DNA from: Aeromicrobium sp. CnD17-E
GTDB taxonomy: Bacteria > Actinomycetota > Actinomycetes > Propionibacteriales > Nocardioidaceae
NCBI RefSeq assembly: GCF_024124745.1
Contig: NZ_JAMXRU010000018.1
Span: forward strand, 1-40,068
Direction: 5' to 3'
DNA length: 40,068 nt
A program made the translations under genes and the position numbers. The notes under the pieces were generated by a model. It searched no databases and had not been told where the DNA came from. It saw only the letters and a program-made list of their open reading frames with translations. Each line of letters opens with the position of its first letter. Position 1 is the stretch's first letter. Of the stretch, positions 15,737 through 24,273 are shown piece by piece.

Positions 15737-16870
15737 TCACCGGTCCTTGTCCACGAGCGTCACCAGCCGCATGGCGTCCGGGCTGGACGTCTGCTTGACG
15801 TAGATGAAGCTGCTGCCACTGAGACGGCTCGAGCCGGTGTCGTTGCTGCCGGGGAGGGAGAAGAGCTTCCCGCGTCGCAGGTCGAGAAGATAGGCGCGGT
15901 CGCCGGTGGAGAAGCTGACCCAGTCGTCGGTGCCGTTGAGATACCCGACTGTGTTCTTGCCGAGGTCGACGGTGGAGCGACCGTGCTCGGTCGACTCGAC
16001 CGTCAGACGGCGGCGACCGTCGGCCGTCGTGCAGGCGACGCGGACACCCTTCGCGGCGAAGGCGCCGCAGTCAGCGGGCAACCCTGCGTCGGTGACCTCT
16101 CCGGAGGTCCCACGGTCCGGATCCCAGGGCACGAGCTCGCTGTCGACGAGGACGTCGAGCTCACGTCCCGCGGCCCAGGCGCCGGTCGCCTTCGGCGCGA
16201 CCTTCTCGAGCTTGCCTCCTGTCAACGGCACGCGGTAGGCGGATGTCTGGACGACGTTCTGCTGGTCGTCCACGCGATCGACCGCGACGACGTAGACGTC
16301 GTCGCCCACGACTTGCGGCCGGATGGCGTTCGGAGACGGCCAGGGCGGGTCCGTGATGCCGAGCTGCTGGTAGGACGCGAGCTCCTTCTCCTCTCCCGTC
16401 GCGAGGTCGAGCGCATACATCCGCCACGGCATGGCGTCGTAGTTCGGCTGCGTGGTCTCGACCCACACCACGGTCTCGCCGGCGACGGTGACGTCGACGA
16501 TGTAGCGCGGGGAGCCCGGCTTCCCATGGCGGGCAAGCTCGGTGACGTCGCGGGTCTTCGGGTCGACGGAGACCAGGGCGCCGCCCCGCGGGTCGTCCTC
16601 GGAGGGTTGGCCAGACTCCGACGTGCCGGAGAGCGACATGATCAGGCGCCCGTCGGCGCGGTCGAAGTAGACGGCCTGCTGTCCCTCCAGGACCGTCGGG
16701 ATGCGTGACTGCACGGTGTAGTCGTCGCCCTCCCTGAACGACGGCGGCGTGGGGGAGAGCGCGAACTGACGCTGGGGCTCCGGCTCCTGCGTCGTCGTGC
16801 AGGAGGCCGTGCCGAGGACGACCGCCGCCATCACCGAGGCGATGGCGGCGGTCCTGCGCGCTGAGGTCAC
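15737..16870 (-). CDS. Lipoprotein with propeller-like repeats
   Basis: 377 aa from GTG 16870, which gives a GTGA overlap with the upstream peptidase gene; ATG 16885 would add 5 residues. The signal ends in AAVVLGTASC, a lipobox with GTASC. The rest is beta-rich with recurrent blocks such as QQAVYFDRADGRLIMSLSG, GETVVWVETTQPNYD, LDLATGEEKELASYQ, GDDVYVVAVDR and TDDWVSFSTGDRAYLLDLRRG, spaced like blades of a TolB/WD40-type propeller. Two cysteines (CGAFAAKGVRVACTT) may form a disulfide. No enzymatic motif. The coupling to a secreted C39-like peptidase suggests a surface partner or substrate-binding role, which is inference. Confidence 0.8.
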   Translation of the reverse strand: MTSARRTAAIASVMAAVVLGTASCTTTQEPEPQRQFALSPTPPSFREGDDYTVQSRIPTVLEGQQAVYFDRADGRLIMSLSGTSESGQPSEDDPRGGALVSVDPKTRDVTELARHGKPGSPRYIVDVTVAGETVVWVETTQPNYDAMPWRMYALDLATGEEKELASYQQLGITDPPWPSPNAIRPQVVGDDVYVVAVDRVDDQQNVVQTSAYRVPLTGGKLEKVAPKATGAWAAGRELDVLVDSELVPWDPDRGTSGEVTDAGLPADCGAFAAKGVRVACTTADGRRRLTVESTEHGRSTVDLGKNTVGYLNGTDDWVSFSTGDRAYLLDLRRGKLFSLPGSNDTGSSRLSGSSFIYVKQTSSPDAMRLVTLVDKDR

Positions 16871-17877
16871 AGGACGACGCCCCATGGCTGGGTGAAGATG
16901 CGCATGCTCGTGTTCCTCATGGCGTTGGTCTTCCTCGGGGCGCTCGACTGTCCCGTGTTGGTCCAACGGCCCGCGACCGGGTCCGCGTAGGCGAGTCGGT
17001 CGCCCGAGCCGGAGTAGCCGTAGCCCATGATCAGGTGGTCGATCGTGAAGGTCGTGTAGTGGTAGTTGTAGTGCGGGTTGCCGGCCCCGGCCAGCTCCCG
17101 CGTCCCGTACACGACGGCGCGGTTGTAGACGCCGATCGAGTTGACGACACCGCTCTTGATGGACGCCGCCGACGGGCTCGAGACGAGGCGGGACGCGAAG
17201 CCCGCCCACCTCTTGAGCGTGAGCGGGATGCGCGACATGCTCGTGCCGCTCGAGGTCGTCGCGAGGTAGCGAGACGCTGCCAGCGTCGTCTGCGAGATGG
17301 TGTCGGAGGAGTTGTAGCGGCTCCGCTCGCAGGCGCTGCACGACGCGCGGATGGCCATCGCGACGGACGCGGGCCCGCAGTAGTAGGAGGTGCGCTGGGT
17401 GGAGTGGCGTACGGGCAGCGCCTTCTGCGTCGCCGCCATGACCTGGGCGTCGGAGTCGGACGTGGTGGACGCGTCGGTGGAGAAGTCGGGCTCGGGCTCG
17501 ATCTCCGAGTACGGCCGCCCGGCGACGCGCTCGACCTCCGCGCGTGCCGCTGCGATCCGCTCGTCGAGCGACGGCTCACCGTCCGCCTGCGCGGTCGCGG
17601 CGCCGGCTCCACCGGCGAGGTACTTCTCGGCGTAGAGCGCGTGCAGGGCGTCGAGGGCGTCGTTCAACGGCTTCTCGGCCTGCACCGACGGCAGGTCCCC
17701 GAGCGACTCGTACCCGCTGGGCAGCGGCGCGATGCCCCGACCCTCGGGCGTGGCCGGCTCGTCGGCCGCGGATGCCGGAGCCGCCGCGAGCAGCGCGGCG
17801 ATCGTGACGGCGGACAGGACGGCGAGGCCGAGACCGGTGGTGGTGCGTTGCCTGCGGCGGCGTCGCGAACTGAACAT
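16867..17877 (-). CDS. Secreted C39-like cysteine peptidase
   Basis: 336 aa. Start ATG 17877 follows GGGGGGA at a normal distance. Signal peptide: basic RRRRRQR, hydrophobic LGLAVLSAVTIAALLAA, then ASAADE (cleavage near residue 37). A helical/acidic propeptide-like region follows (about 40-145). The peptidase_C39_2-like domain starts at QRTSYYCGPASVAMAIRAS with the putative catalytic Cys; the expected His is in FTIDHLIMGYGYSG and the Asp/Asn in LAYADPVAGRW. Further cysteines (SCSACERS) may form a disulfide. Likely an exported protein-processing or -degrading enzyme; target unknown. It is the first gene of an operon with the lipoprotein. Confidence 0.82.
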   Translation of the reverse strand: MFSSRRRRRQRTTTGLGLAVLSAVTIAALLAAAPASAADEPATPEGRGIAPLPSGYESLGDLPSVQAEKPLNDALDALHALYAEKYLAGGAGAATAQADGEPSLDERIAAARAEVERVAGRPYSEIEPEPDFSTDASTTSDSDAQVMAATQKALPVRHSTQRTSYYCGPASVAMAIRASCSACERSRYNSSDTISQTTLAASRYLATTSSGTSMSRIPLTLKRWAGFASRLVSSPSAASIKSGVVNSIGVYNRAVVYGTRELAGAGNPHYNYHYTTFTIDHLIMGYGYSGSGDRLAYADPVAGRWTNTGQSSAPRKTNAMRNTSMRIFTQPWGVVL

Positions 17878-18037
17878 GATGTGTCCCCCCTGGGAGCGTC
17901 GACGGTGTGTGCGTCGATCAACCCATGGGAGGAGCGGCGGGCAGAAGGGTTCGAACGTTCTTCTGAAGACGGCTTGACAACGCCGCACGCTAGGCCGTAT
18001 TCGGGGGATCTGGTCCTACCGTCCTGACGTCCCGGTG

Positions 18038-18520
18038 TCAGCGCGTGTACTGCCCCTTCCGCTGCAACGCCGAGCCGACGGCGAAGCCGATGAGCAGCAT
18101 CGCGATCGCGAGGACGGCGTGCAGCCAGGTGTCGGCGGTGTCGACCGGCACGACGTTGGAGTCGGAGCCGTGGTCGATCACGAGCCCGTAGATCGTGAGG
18201 GCGGCGTAGACGATGCCGCTGCCCACCAGGTAGGCGGGAGCGAGGCGAGGGCGGAGGGCCGCCGCGAGGCCGAGCAGGCCGAACAGCAGGTGCACGACGT
18301 TGTGCAGCACCGACACCTGGAACACGCCGAACAGCTCCGCGCCGCTGTGGTGGCCGCTGCCGCTCAGCTGGTCGAGGTCGGTCGTGACGCCCGGGACGAA
18401 GCCCAGCACGCCGACGAGGAGGAAGACGGCACCGAACAGGAGGGCTGCCCCGCGGGCGAGGACGACAGGGTCCTCGTCAGGGCGCGGGCCGGTGCTGGAC
18501 AGGTGGTGGCTCTCGGACAC
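18038..18520 (-). CDS. DUF4383 four-helix membrane protein
   Basis: 160 aa with a polar N-terminus (20 residues) and four hydrophobic helices: LARGAALLFGAVFLLVGVLGF, SVLHNVVHLLFGLLGLAAAL, YLVGSGIVYAALTIYGLVI and WLHAVLAIAMLLIGFAVGSA. The HNxxHLxxGxxG pattern is typical of DUF4383, a family of unknown function common in actinobacteria. GTG start with GAGAGGT upstream. Stands alone between the C39 peptidase and MBL operons. Confidence 0.85.
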   Translation of the reverse strand: MSESHHLSSTGPRPDEDPVVLARGAALLFGAVFLLVGVLGFVPGVTTDLDQLSGSGHHSGAELFGVFQVSVLHNVVHLLFGLLGLAAALRPRLAPAYLVGSGIVYAALTIYGLVIDHGSDSNVVPVDTADTWLHAVLAIAMLLIGFAVGSALQRKGQYTR

Positions 18521-18581
18521 GGTGGTACCTCTCGGTGCTGGTCAGGTCGGGACAGGACAGGGCAGGTCAGGCGAGTGCAGG

Positions 18582-19325
18582 TCAGGCGGCCCCGGCGACG
18601 CGGGCCATCGAGGCCGCGGCGCGGGCGCCGTCGAGGAACGGTTCGCCGTGACCGGGCAGCACGACGGCGGCGTCGGTCTCGGCGATGGCGTCGAGCGATG
18701 CGAGCGCACGGTCGCGGTCACGCGTCCCGGCCCGCGCGACGACGCGCGGCCCGCGACGTCCGGTGTACGGGTCGAGGGTCACCAAGGCGTCGCCGGTGAG
18801 CACGACGCCACGGTCGGGCAGGTGGAAGGCCACGTGGCCGTCCGTGTGACCTGGCGTGGGCACCGCGCGCAGACCGCCGGGGAGCAGCGTGTCCGCGTCC
18901 TGCACGAGCACCGGACTGTCCAGCCCCTCGACGCCGAGCGCACCGGCCCGCACCATCGCGGCGAGGTGCCGCCACGAGCCGGGGTGCAGCGCCGGGTAGA
19001 GCAGCCGAGGCCGCCCCGGACGGTAGGTGTACGGACGCCGCGCGATCGGCCCGTCACCGGTGTGCACCCAGGTGTGCACGCCGCGCCGCTCGGCCGCCGC
19101 GCACACCCCCAGGTGGTCGAAGTGCGCGTGCGTGAGCACCACGGCCTCCAGCGACTCCCAGCTCATCCTGCGCCGCCAGAGCAGCTGCTCGACCAGGGGC
19201 CGACACCCGGGCAGGCCGCCGTCGACGAGGACGCCACCCCGGTGGGTGTCGTCCTCGACGAGGTAGCAGCAGGTCGACGCGTGCTCCACCCGGTGGACGC
19301 CAGGTGCGACGTCGAGCGTGATCAC
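18582..19325 (-). CDS. Metallo-beta-lactamase-fold hydrolase
   Basis: 247 aa. Start GTG 19325 is preferred: it overlaps the preceding stop by 4 nt (GTGA) and AGGAGG sits 6 nt upstream; ATG 19328 is one codon earlier but only 3 nt from AGGAGG. Zinc-binding motifs are complete: THAHFDH (65-71), PGHTDGH (158-164), GDALVTLD (178 on) and a final LPGHGEPF His. The motif set fits glyoxalase II-like or lactonase-like MBL hydrolases; substrate unknown. Residues 19-20 and 41 are cysteines. Third gene of an operon behind a manganese catalase and a small membrane peptide, which hints at a role in oxidative or thiol stress (inference). Confidence 0.88.
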   Translation of the reverse strand: MITLDVAPGVHRVEHASTCCYLVEDDTHRGGVLVDGGLPGCRPLVEQLLWRRRMSWESLEAVVLTHAHFDHLGVCAAAERRGVHTWVHTGDGPIARRPYTYRPGRPRLLYPALHPGSWRHLAAMVRAGALGVEGLDSPVLVQDADTLLPGGLRAVPTPGHTDGHVAFHLPDRGVVLTGDALVTLDPYTGRRGPRVVARAGTRDRDRALASLDAIAETDAAVVLPGHGEPFLDGARAAASMARVAGAA

Positions 19326-19453
19326 CATCGACCTCCTGCTGCGGTGACCGCCAGCGCCGCCCACCACGCCGCCACGAAGACGACGAGGCGGGCGACGCCG
19401 CGCGGCACCGCAGGCGCGGTCGGCGCCTGCCGTGCGTAGGCGACCGGGCTCAC
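19322..19453 (-). CDS. 43-aa single-span membrane peptide
   Basis: Short polar N-terminus (SPVAYARQAPTAPAVPRG) and one hydrophobic helix (VARLVVFVAAWWAALAVTAAG). GTG 19453 overlaps the manganese catalase stop by 4 nt (GTGA) and its own stop overlaps the MBL start by 4 nt. AAGGA lies about 9 nt before the GTG. The double overlap suggests a real, translationally coupled small gene; the same frame extends upstream only as an artefact inside the catalase gene. No family recognised. Confidence 0.55.
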   Translation of the reverse strand: MSPVAYARQAPTAPAVPRGVARLVVFVAAWWAALAVTAAGGRW

Positions 19454-20313
19454 GACAGCGCGTCCTTCGCCTTGTCGATGAGCCCCTTCGTCTCCTGCAG
19501 CTCCTGCGTCCCGTAGAGACGCGGGTCGCCCGGAGCCAGCTCGGGAATCTGCCCATGCGCCTCGATCAGCGCCGAACGGAAGTCGCCGCGGCCGTCCGGC
19601 GCCGGACCCGACGCCCACGACCCCTCGGTCGCCGCCTCGCCGTCGCTCGCCTGGATGAACGTGTGCGAGAACTCGTCGAACTCCTCCTCCAGCGGGAACG
19701 CCTCGGGCGTCGGCACGCCGTCGAGCCCGTCGGCCTTCAGCTCCTCGATGGCCGACAGCCACTGCATCTGGTGCATGTGGTCACGCGTGACCAGGAACCG
19801 GATCAGGTCCTTCACGCCCCGGTCGTCGGTCATGTGGAACAGACGCGCCACCTGCAGGCGGCCCTGCATCTCCGCCGTCACGTTCAGGTGGAAGTCGGCC
19901 ATCAGGTTGCCGCTCGCCGTGACGAACGCGCCCGACCACGGCACGCCGTTGCTGTCGTGAGGGTAGGCACCGCCGCCGTTGACGATCGTCTGCTGCGGGT
20001 TCTGCTGCCCGAACTCGCTGGCCTGCGTCGAGCCCGTCGTGTCGTCCGGGGCCATCGGCGGCGCCTTGTCGAGCAGCTGGTCGATCATGGTCGTGATCAT
20101 CTCGACGTGGCTCAGCTCCTCGGTGCCGATCGACATGAGCATGTCCTTGTACTTGCCGGGCAGACGACAGTTCCAGCCCTGGTAGAGGTACTGCATGGCG
20201 ACGGTCATCTCGCCCCACTTGCCGCCCAGCACCTCCTGGAAGCGACGGGCGAAGGCCGGGTCGGGCGCGTCGGGACGCGCCGTGAACTGCAGCGGCTTCT
20301 GGTGGGTGAACAT
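19450..20313 (-). CDS. Manganese (non-haem) catalase
   Basis: 287 aa, full length for the family. Ferritin-like four-helix bundle with dimanganese ligands expected in the helices GKWGEMTVAMQYLYQGWN (Glu), GTEELSHVEMI (Glu/His), LHVTAEMQGRLQ-like NVTAEMQGRLQVARLF (Glu) and TRDHMHQMQWLSAIEEL (His). Converts hydrogen peroxide to water and oxygen in the cytoplasm. ATG 20313 has GAGGAG 5 nt upstream. A slightly longer frame to 20340 is not supported. Followed by the 43-aa peptide and the MBL hydrolase with 4-nt overlaps; divergent from the beta-lactamase-like gene. Confidence 0.94.
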   Translation of the reverse strand: MFTHQKPLQFTARPDAPDPAFARRFQEVLGGKWGEMTVAMQYLYQGWNCRLPGKYKDMLMSIGTEELSHVEMITTMIDQLLDKAPPMAPDDTTGSTQASEFGQQNPQQTIVNGGGAYPHDSNGVPWSGAFVTASGNLMADFHLNVTAEMQGRLQVARLFHMTDDRGVKDLIRFLVTRDHMHQMQWLSAIEELKADGLDGVPTPEAFPLEEEFDEFSHTFIQASDGEAATEGSWASGPAPDGRGDFRSALIEAHGQIPELAPGDPRLYGTQELQETKGLIDKAKDALS

Positions 20314-20426
20314 GGCGGCTCCTCGTGGCTTCCGACGCACGGTGCCGCACGTCGTCGTGGCGGAGGGGTACCCGTCACGGACGACCCAGACACCCCCGTG
20401 TGGACGGGGATGGTCGAATAGGGGCC

Positions 20427-21356
20427 ATGCGTCGCCTGCTGCTGCCCGTGGTCGCCACCGCCCTGCTGCTCGCCGGGTGCACCGGCGGAGGGAGCAGCGC
20501 CGACCCCGGCGCCACCTCCACGCCCACCGCGTCGCCCACCTTCTCGGCCGACTTCGCCGACCTGGAGCAGGAGTACGACGCGCGGCTCGGCGTCTACGCC
20601 ATCGACACCGGCACCGGCCAGGTCGTGGAGCACAGGGCGGGGGAGCGGTTCGCGTACGCGTCGACGATCAAGGCGATCGCGGTCGGCGCGCTGCTGCACG
20701 AGAAGCCCCGGTCGGTGCTCGACCAGACCGTGCAGATCAGCGAGGACGACCTCGTCGACTTCTCCCCGCAGGTCGAGAAGGCGCTCGAGGCCGGGCAGAC
20801 CGAGCTCACCGTCCGCGAGGTGGCCGACGCGGCCGTCCGGTACAGCGACAACACCGCCGGCAACCTGCTGTTCGACCTGCTCGGCGGTCCTGAGGAGCTG
20901 CAGGGCGTGCTGCGCGAGATCGGCGACCGGACGACGAAGGTGTCGCGCATCGAGCCCGACCTCAACGAGGCCACGCCCGGCGACGACCGTGACACCACCA
21001 CGCCCCAGGCGCTCGCCACCGACCTGCGTCGGCTCACGCTCCCGCCGGCCGACGGCGAGAAGGCCGTCAACGACGGCTACGCGCGCGCCTTCCTGACCGA
21101 CCTCATGGTGCGCAACACCACCGGCGACGACCTCATCCGCGCCGGCGTCCCCGATACGTGGGAGGTCGCCGACAAGACCGGCGCGGCCAAGTACGGCACC
21201 CGCAACGACATCGCGATCCTGCGTCGCGCGGAGGGCGCGCCCATCGTCATCGCCATCATGTCGTCCAAGGACGACCAGGACGCCGAGGCCGACGACGACC
21301 TCGTCGCCGACGCCACGCGCGTCGCCGTCGCCGGGTTCGGCGTCTCGAACGACTGA
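20427..21356 (+). CDS. Class A beta-lactamase-like lipoprotein
   Basis: 309 aa. Lipoprotein signal RRLLLPVVATALLLAGC with Cys18 as the acylation site, then a Ser/Thr/Pro linker. All class A motifs are present: S79-T-I-K82, S140-D-N142, E176-P-D-L-N180 and K250-T-G252. The motifs fit an active serine beta-lactamase tethered to the outer face of the membrane; substrate range cannot be told from sequence. Only GGGG precedes the ATG. It diverges from the manganese catalase operon and converges with the secreted Cys-rich gene; a strong hairpin separates them. Confidence 0.92.
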   Translation: MRRLLLPVVATALLLAGCTGGGSSADPGATSTPTASPTFSADFADLEQEYDARLGVYAIDTGTGQVVEHRAGERFAYASTIKAIAVGALLHEKPRSVLDQTVQISEDDLVDFSPQVEKALEAGQTELTVREVADAAVRYSDNTAGNLLFDLLGGPEELQGVLREIGDRTTKVSRIEPDLNEATPGDDRDTTTPQALATDLRRLTLPPADGEKAVNDGYARAFLTDLMVRNTTGDDLIRAGVPDTWEVADKTGAAKYGTRNDIAILRRAEGAPIVIAIMSSKDDQDAEADDDLVADATRVAVAGFGVSND

Positions 21357-21395
21357 GCTCGGCGACCGGGCCCCGGCGACCGACGGACGCAGACG

Positions 21396-21433
21396 CGACG
21401 ACGCCCACCCCGACCTCGGGGTGGGCGTCGTCG
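21396..21433. terminator. Bidirectional hairpin terminator
   Basis: Perfect 16-bp inverted repeat, arms 21396-21411 and 21418-21433, with a 6-nt loop (GACCTC). It lies 39 nt behind the beta-lactamase-like stop and 23 nt behind the convergent secreted protein stop. No T-tract, as is common in high-GC actinobacteria. Confidence 0.8.
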
Positions 21434-21456
21434 GTCGTGGACGGGTCGGTGCGACG

Positions 21457-21972
21457 TCAGCAGCCGCCGCAGGTGAAGAAGGTGACGTCCCAGTGGCTGC
21501 CTTCCTTCGCGTACTCGTTGCCCGACGCGGAGCGGTACAGCTGCGCGCCGTCGCTGCGCGTGCCGACGTACGTGAACGTGTTCGTCACGTACGACGTCAG
21601 GCAGGTCGACAGGCTGAAGTCGAGCTTGTAGCCGTTGTAGTGCGAGTACGTCCCCGACGCGTGGCCGACCTCGGTGCCGCCCGTGATGTTCAGTGCGCAG
21701 CCGCTGGCCGACTTGAGCGTGCGCGCACCGTCGACGCTGGTCTGGCGGAGGCCCTCGAACGACGTGCACGACGGGTTGCTGCGTGTGGTGCAGCCTCCCG
21801 ACGACGACCACGTGATGCCGGCGGCGCGGAAGGCCGACTCGGCCTGCGCCTGGGTCACGGCCGACGCGGACGACGCGACGCCCACCACGCTGCCGAGCCC
21901 GAGCAGGGCGCCGGTCAGGAGGACGACGAGCCGTCGCAGGACAGGTGCTTTCTGGTTCCCCGATGTGTTCAT
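21457..21972 (-). CDS. Secreted Cys-rich protein with M15-like metal motif
   Basis: 171 aa from ATG 21972 (ATG 21981 and GTG 21999 are alternatives; none has a good ribosome binding site). Signal peptide with RRLVVLLTGALLGLGSVVGVASSASA. The mature domain has six or more cysteines and contains SHYNGYKLD (H-x2-G-x3-D) and GSHWDVTF, an arrangement like the zinc ligands of M15-type D,D-/L,D-peptidases (SxHxxGxAxD and a late WH pair). This motif reading is tentative. Ends with TCGGC. It is probably a small exported cell-wall-active or structural protein. Confidence 0.72.
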   Translation of the reverse strand: MNTSGNQKAPVLRRLVVLLTGALLGLGSVVGVASSASAVTQAQAESAFRAAGITWSSSGGCTTRSNPSCTSFEGLRQTSVDGARTLKSASGCALNITGGTEVGHASGTYSHYNGYKLDFSLSTCLTSYVTNTFTYVGTRSDGAQLYRSASGNEYAKEGSHWDVTFFTCGGC

Positions 21973-22026
21973 GGCTCCCATGCCAACCCGAGTCGGCACG
22001 GTGACGCAAGCCCCCGGCGGTGACGA

Positions 22027-22437
22027 TCAGTCGACGAGCGCGTGACGCAGGCGGTCGCGGTACTCCCGCGCCTCGCCGTCGGCGTAGCGGGTGCGCGGCC
22101 AGAAGAAGCCGCGCAGGCCGTCGCCCTTCGTGCGCGGCACGACGTGCACGTGCAGGTGCGGCACGCTCTGGGAGACCACGTTGTTCATCGCCACGAACGT
22201 GCCCTGCGCGCCCAGCTCGCTCGACATCGCCGCGGCAGCGCGCCGGGCCGCCGCGAACAGCGGCACGGTCATCGGCTCCGGCAGGTCGAGCAGCGTGTCC
22301 ACGTGCTCGCGCGGGACGAGCAGCGTGTGCCCCTTGAACACGGGCCGCACGTCGAGGAAGCCGAGCACGTGCTCGTCCTCCAGCACCACCTCGGCCGGCT
22401 CGTCGCCGGCGACGATCTTGCAGAACAGGCACGCCAC
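22027..22437 (-). CDS. HIT-family hydrolase
   Basis: 136 aa, GTG 22437. Contains CLFCKIVAGDEPAEVVLED, the substrate pocket FKGHTLLVPREHV, and the histidine triad SVPHLHVHVVPR. HIT proteins hydrolyse or transfer nucleotides (Hint/Fhit-like). The N-terminal CxxC is common in the Hint branch and may bind zinc. It diverges from prfB with only 37 nt between the starts. Confidence 0.92.
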   Translation of the reverse strand: MACLFCKIVAGDEPAEVVLEDEHVLGFLDVRPVFKGHTLLVPREHVDTLLDLPEPMTVPLFAAARRAAAAMSSELGAQGTFVAMNNVVSQSVPHLHVHVVPRTKGDGLRGFFWPRTRYADGEAREYRDRLRHALVD

Positions 22438-22462
22438 GGTCTCGATCCCACCACAGGGCCGG

Positions 22463-22468
22463 TAACCT
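22463..22468 (+). promoter_or_regulatory. Probable -10 box of prfB, leaderless
   Basis: TAACCT followed by 6 nt and the prfB GTG at 22475. There is no good ribosome binding site, so transcription probably starts at the start codon. The same TANNNT-N6-start layout occurs at ftsE, smpB and two other genes in the window. Confidence 0.5.
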
Positions 22469-22474
22469 CGACAG

Positions 22475-23590
22475 GTGGCCACCGACTTCCCCGAGCAGAT
22501 CAAGGAGCTCGGCGCGACCCTGACCTCCATCGAGAAGGTGCTCGACCTCGACGCGATGCAGCGCGAGATCGACGAGCTCCAGGAGCAGGTCGGCGCGCCG
22601 GACCTCTGGGACGACCAGGCGAACGCGCAGCGCGTCACCGGGCGTCTGTCGACGCTGCAGGCGCAGCTCGAGCGCATCACGGGTCTGCGCGGCCGGCTCG
22701 AGGACCTCGAGGTCCTCGTCGAGCTCGCGCAGGAGGAGGGCGACGCCGACTCCCTGGCCGAGGCGGAGTCCGAGCTGGTCAAGCTGCACCAGGCCGTCGA
22801 GTCGCTCGAGGTCCGCACGCTGCTGTCGGGCGAGTACGACGAGCGCGAGGCCCTGGTGACCATCCGCTCCGGCGCCGGCGGCGTCGACGCGGCCGACTTC
22901 GCCATGATGCTGCAGCGCATGTACACGCGCTGGGCCGAGCGGCACGGCTACCCGGTGGAGGTCTACGACACCTCCTACGCCGAGGAGGCCGGCATCAAGT
23001 CGACGACGTTCGCCGTCAAGGCGCCCTACGCGTACGGCACCCTGTCGGTCGAGTCCGGCACGCACCGGCTCGTGCGCATCTCGCCGTTCGACAACCAGGG
23101 CCGGCGCCAGACGTCGTTCGCGGCGATCGAGGTCGTGCCCGTGCTGGAGCAGACCGACGAGATCGACGTGCCCGACGAGGAGATCCGCGTCGACGTGTAC
23201 CGCTCGTCGGGCCCTGGCGGCCAGAGCGTCAACACGACCGACTCGGCCGTGCGCCTGACGCACGTCCCGACGGGCGTCGTGGTCAGCTGCCAGAACGAGA
23301 AGAGCCAGCTGCAGAACAAGGCCAGCGCCATGGTGATCCTCAAGGCCAAGCTGCTCGCCCTCAAGAAGGCCGAGGAGCGCGCGCACCTCGACTCGTTGCG
23401 CGGCGACGTGCAGGCCACGTGGGGCGACCAGATGCGCAACTACGTGCTCAACCCGTACCAGATGGTCAAGGACCTGCGCACCGAGCACGAGACGGGCCAG
23501 ACCCAGGCCGTGCTCGACGGCGAGATCGACGACTTCATCGAGGCCGGCATCCGATGGCGTCGCGGCCAGGAGGCCGAGGCCACCGCCTGA
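22475..23590 (+). CDS. prfB: Peptide chain release factor 2
   Basis: 371 aa, full length. Recognises UGA and UAA stop codons through the SPF tripeptide (203-205, RISPFDNQG) and triggers peptide release with GGQ (248-250, [10 protein letters not shown]). N-terminal coiled coil about 10-110. The frame is continuous from GTG 22475, so the programmed +1 frameshift that controls prfB in many bacteria is absent here. It is the first gene of the conserved prfB-ftsEX-smpB region. Confidence 0.97.
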   Translation: MATDFPEQIKELGATLTSIEKVLDLDAMQREIDELQEQVGAPDLWDDQANAQRVTGRLSTLQAQLERITGLRGRLEDLEVLVELAQEEGDADSLAEAESELVKLHQAVESLEVRTLLSGEYDEREALVTIRSGAGGVDAADFAMMLQRMYTRWAERHGYPVEVYDTSYAEEAGIKSTTFAVKAPYAYGTLSVESGTHRLVRISPFDNQGRRQTSFAAIEVVPVLEQTDEIDVPDEEIRVDVYRSSGPGGQSVNTTDSAVRLTHVPTGVVVSCQNEKSQLQNKASAMVILKAKLLALKKAEERAHLDSLRGDVQATWGDQMRNYVLNPYQMVKDLRTEHETGQTQAVLDGEIDDFIEAGIRWRRGQEAEATA

Positions 23591-23621
23591 CCCTGCCCCC
23601 GCGGGCCGGCCCCGGCCCCGG

Positions 23622-24251
23622 TCAGGTGGCGTCGTGCCGGGCCGCGGCGTCGTGCGCGACTGCGTCGACCCTGGCCACGTGGTCCTGCCAGGTGACGTCG
23701 TCGGGCAGGTTCGTGGCGTCGGGCCGTAGCCCGGCCAGACCGTCCAGGCGCTCGCGGAGCACGTCGGCGTGCCCGGCGTGCCGGTGCGCCTCGGCGATCA
23801 TGTGCACCAGCACCCGCCGCAGCGTCACCACGTCGCGAGGAGCGGTCCACCACGGCACGACCCCGGTCGCGTCCAGGTCGAGCGCGTCGATCGTCGCGTC
23901 GGCGTGCGCCCACGCGCGGTCCACGTAGCCGAGCGCCTCCTCGAGGCTGACCTCGGCCGGCACCACGAAGTCGGCGTGGGGGTCGGCGTCGACGTCGGGC
24001 GTCGGCTCGGGGAACGGCCGGTCGAACACCACCCCGAAGTACTCGCACGCGCAGACGGCGGTGTGGTGCACCAGGCCCAGGAGACTCAGGCCGGTCGGCG
24101 TGAGGCTGCGGCGCGCGTCGAGCTCGCCGAGACCCTCCACCTTCCAGCGCAGCGCGTCACGCGCCGTGTACAGGTAGTCGCGCAGGAGGTCCTTCTCGGG
24201 CACGGCGCCGTCGACGGCGCTGTCGACATCGGGACTCTCGGGGTCGGCCAT
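23622..24251 (-). CDS. DinB/DUF664-family protein
   Basis: 209 aa. Four-helix DinB-like fold of the DUF664 type: LLRDYLYTARDALRWKVEGL, LSLLGLVHHTAVCACEYFGVVF, ATGVVPWWTAPRDVVTLRRVL and HMIAEAHRHAGHADVLRE. Metal-binding histidines of the family are visible (LVHH, EAHRHAGH). Family members are thought to act in mycothiol- or metal-dependent transfer reactions; function here is unknown. ATG lies 6 nt after CAGGGT, a weak possible -10. Confidence 0.88.
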   Translation of the reverse strand: MADPESPDVDSAVDGAVPEKDLLRDYLYTARDALRWKVEGLGELDARRSLTPTGLSLLGLVHHTAVCACEYFGVVFDRPFPEPTPDVDADPHADFVVPAEVSLEEALGYVDRAWAHADATIDALDLDATGVVPWWTAPRDVVTLRRVLVHMIAEAHRHAGHADVLRERLDGLAGLRPDATNLPDDVTWQDHVARVDAVAHDAAARHDAT

Positions 24252-24273
24252 GACTCGACCCTGCCACCGCGCG

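Noticed and set aside
15492-15740. 82-codon minus-strand frame as a firm third gene of the lipoprotein operon.
   Set aside because: The GTGA overlap alone is weak evidence in GC-rich DNA; no ribosome binding site and no recognisable domain. Kept only as a possibility.
21077-23488. An 803-codon minus-strand frame across the beta-lactamase-like gene, HIT and prfB.
   Set aside because: It runs antisense or out of frame to three well-supported genes and shows no domain.
22475-23590. Possible programmed frameshift in prfB.
   Set aside because: The frame is continuous from the GTG and no in-frame TGA with a CTTTGA-type slip site is present.
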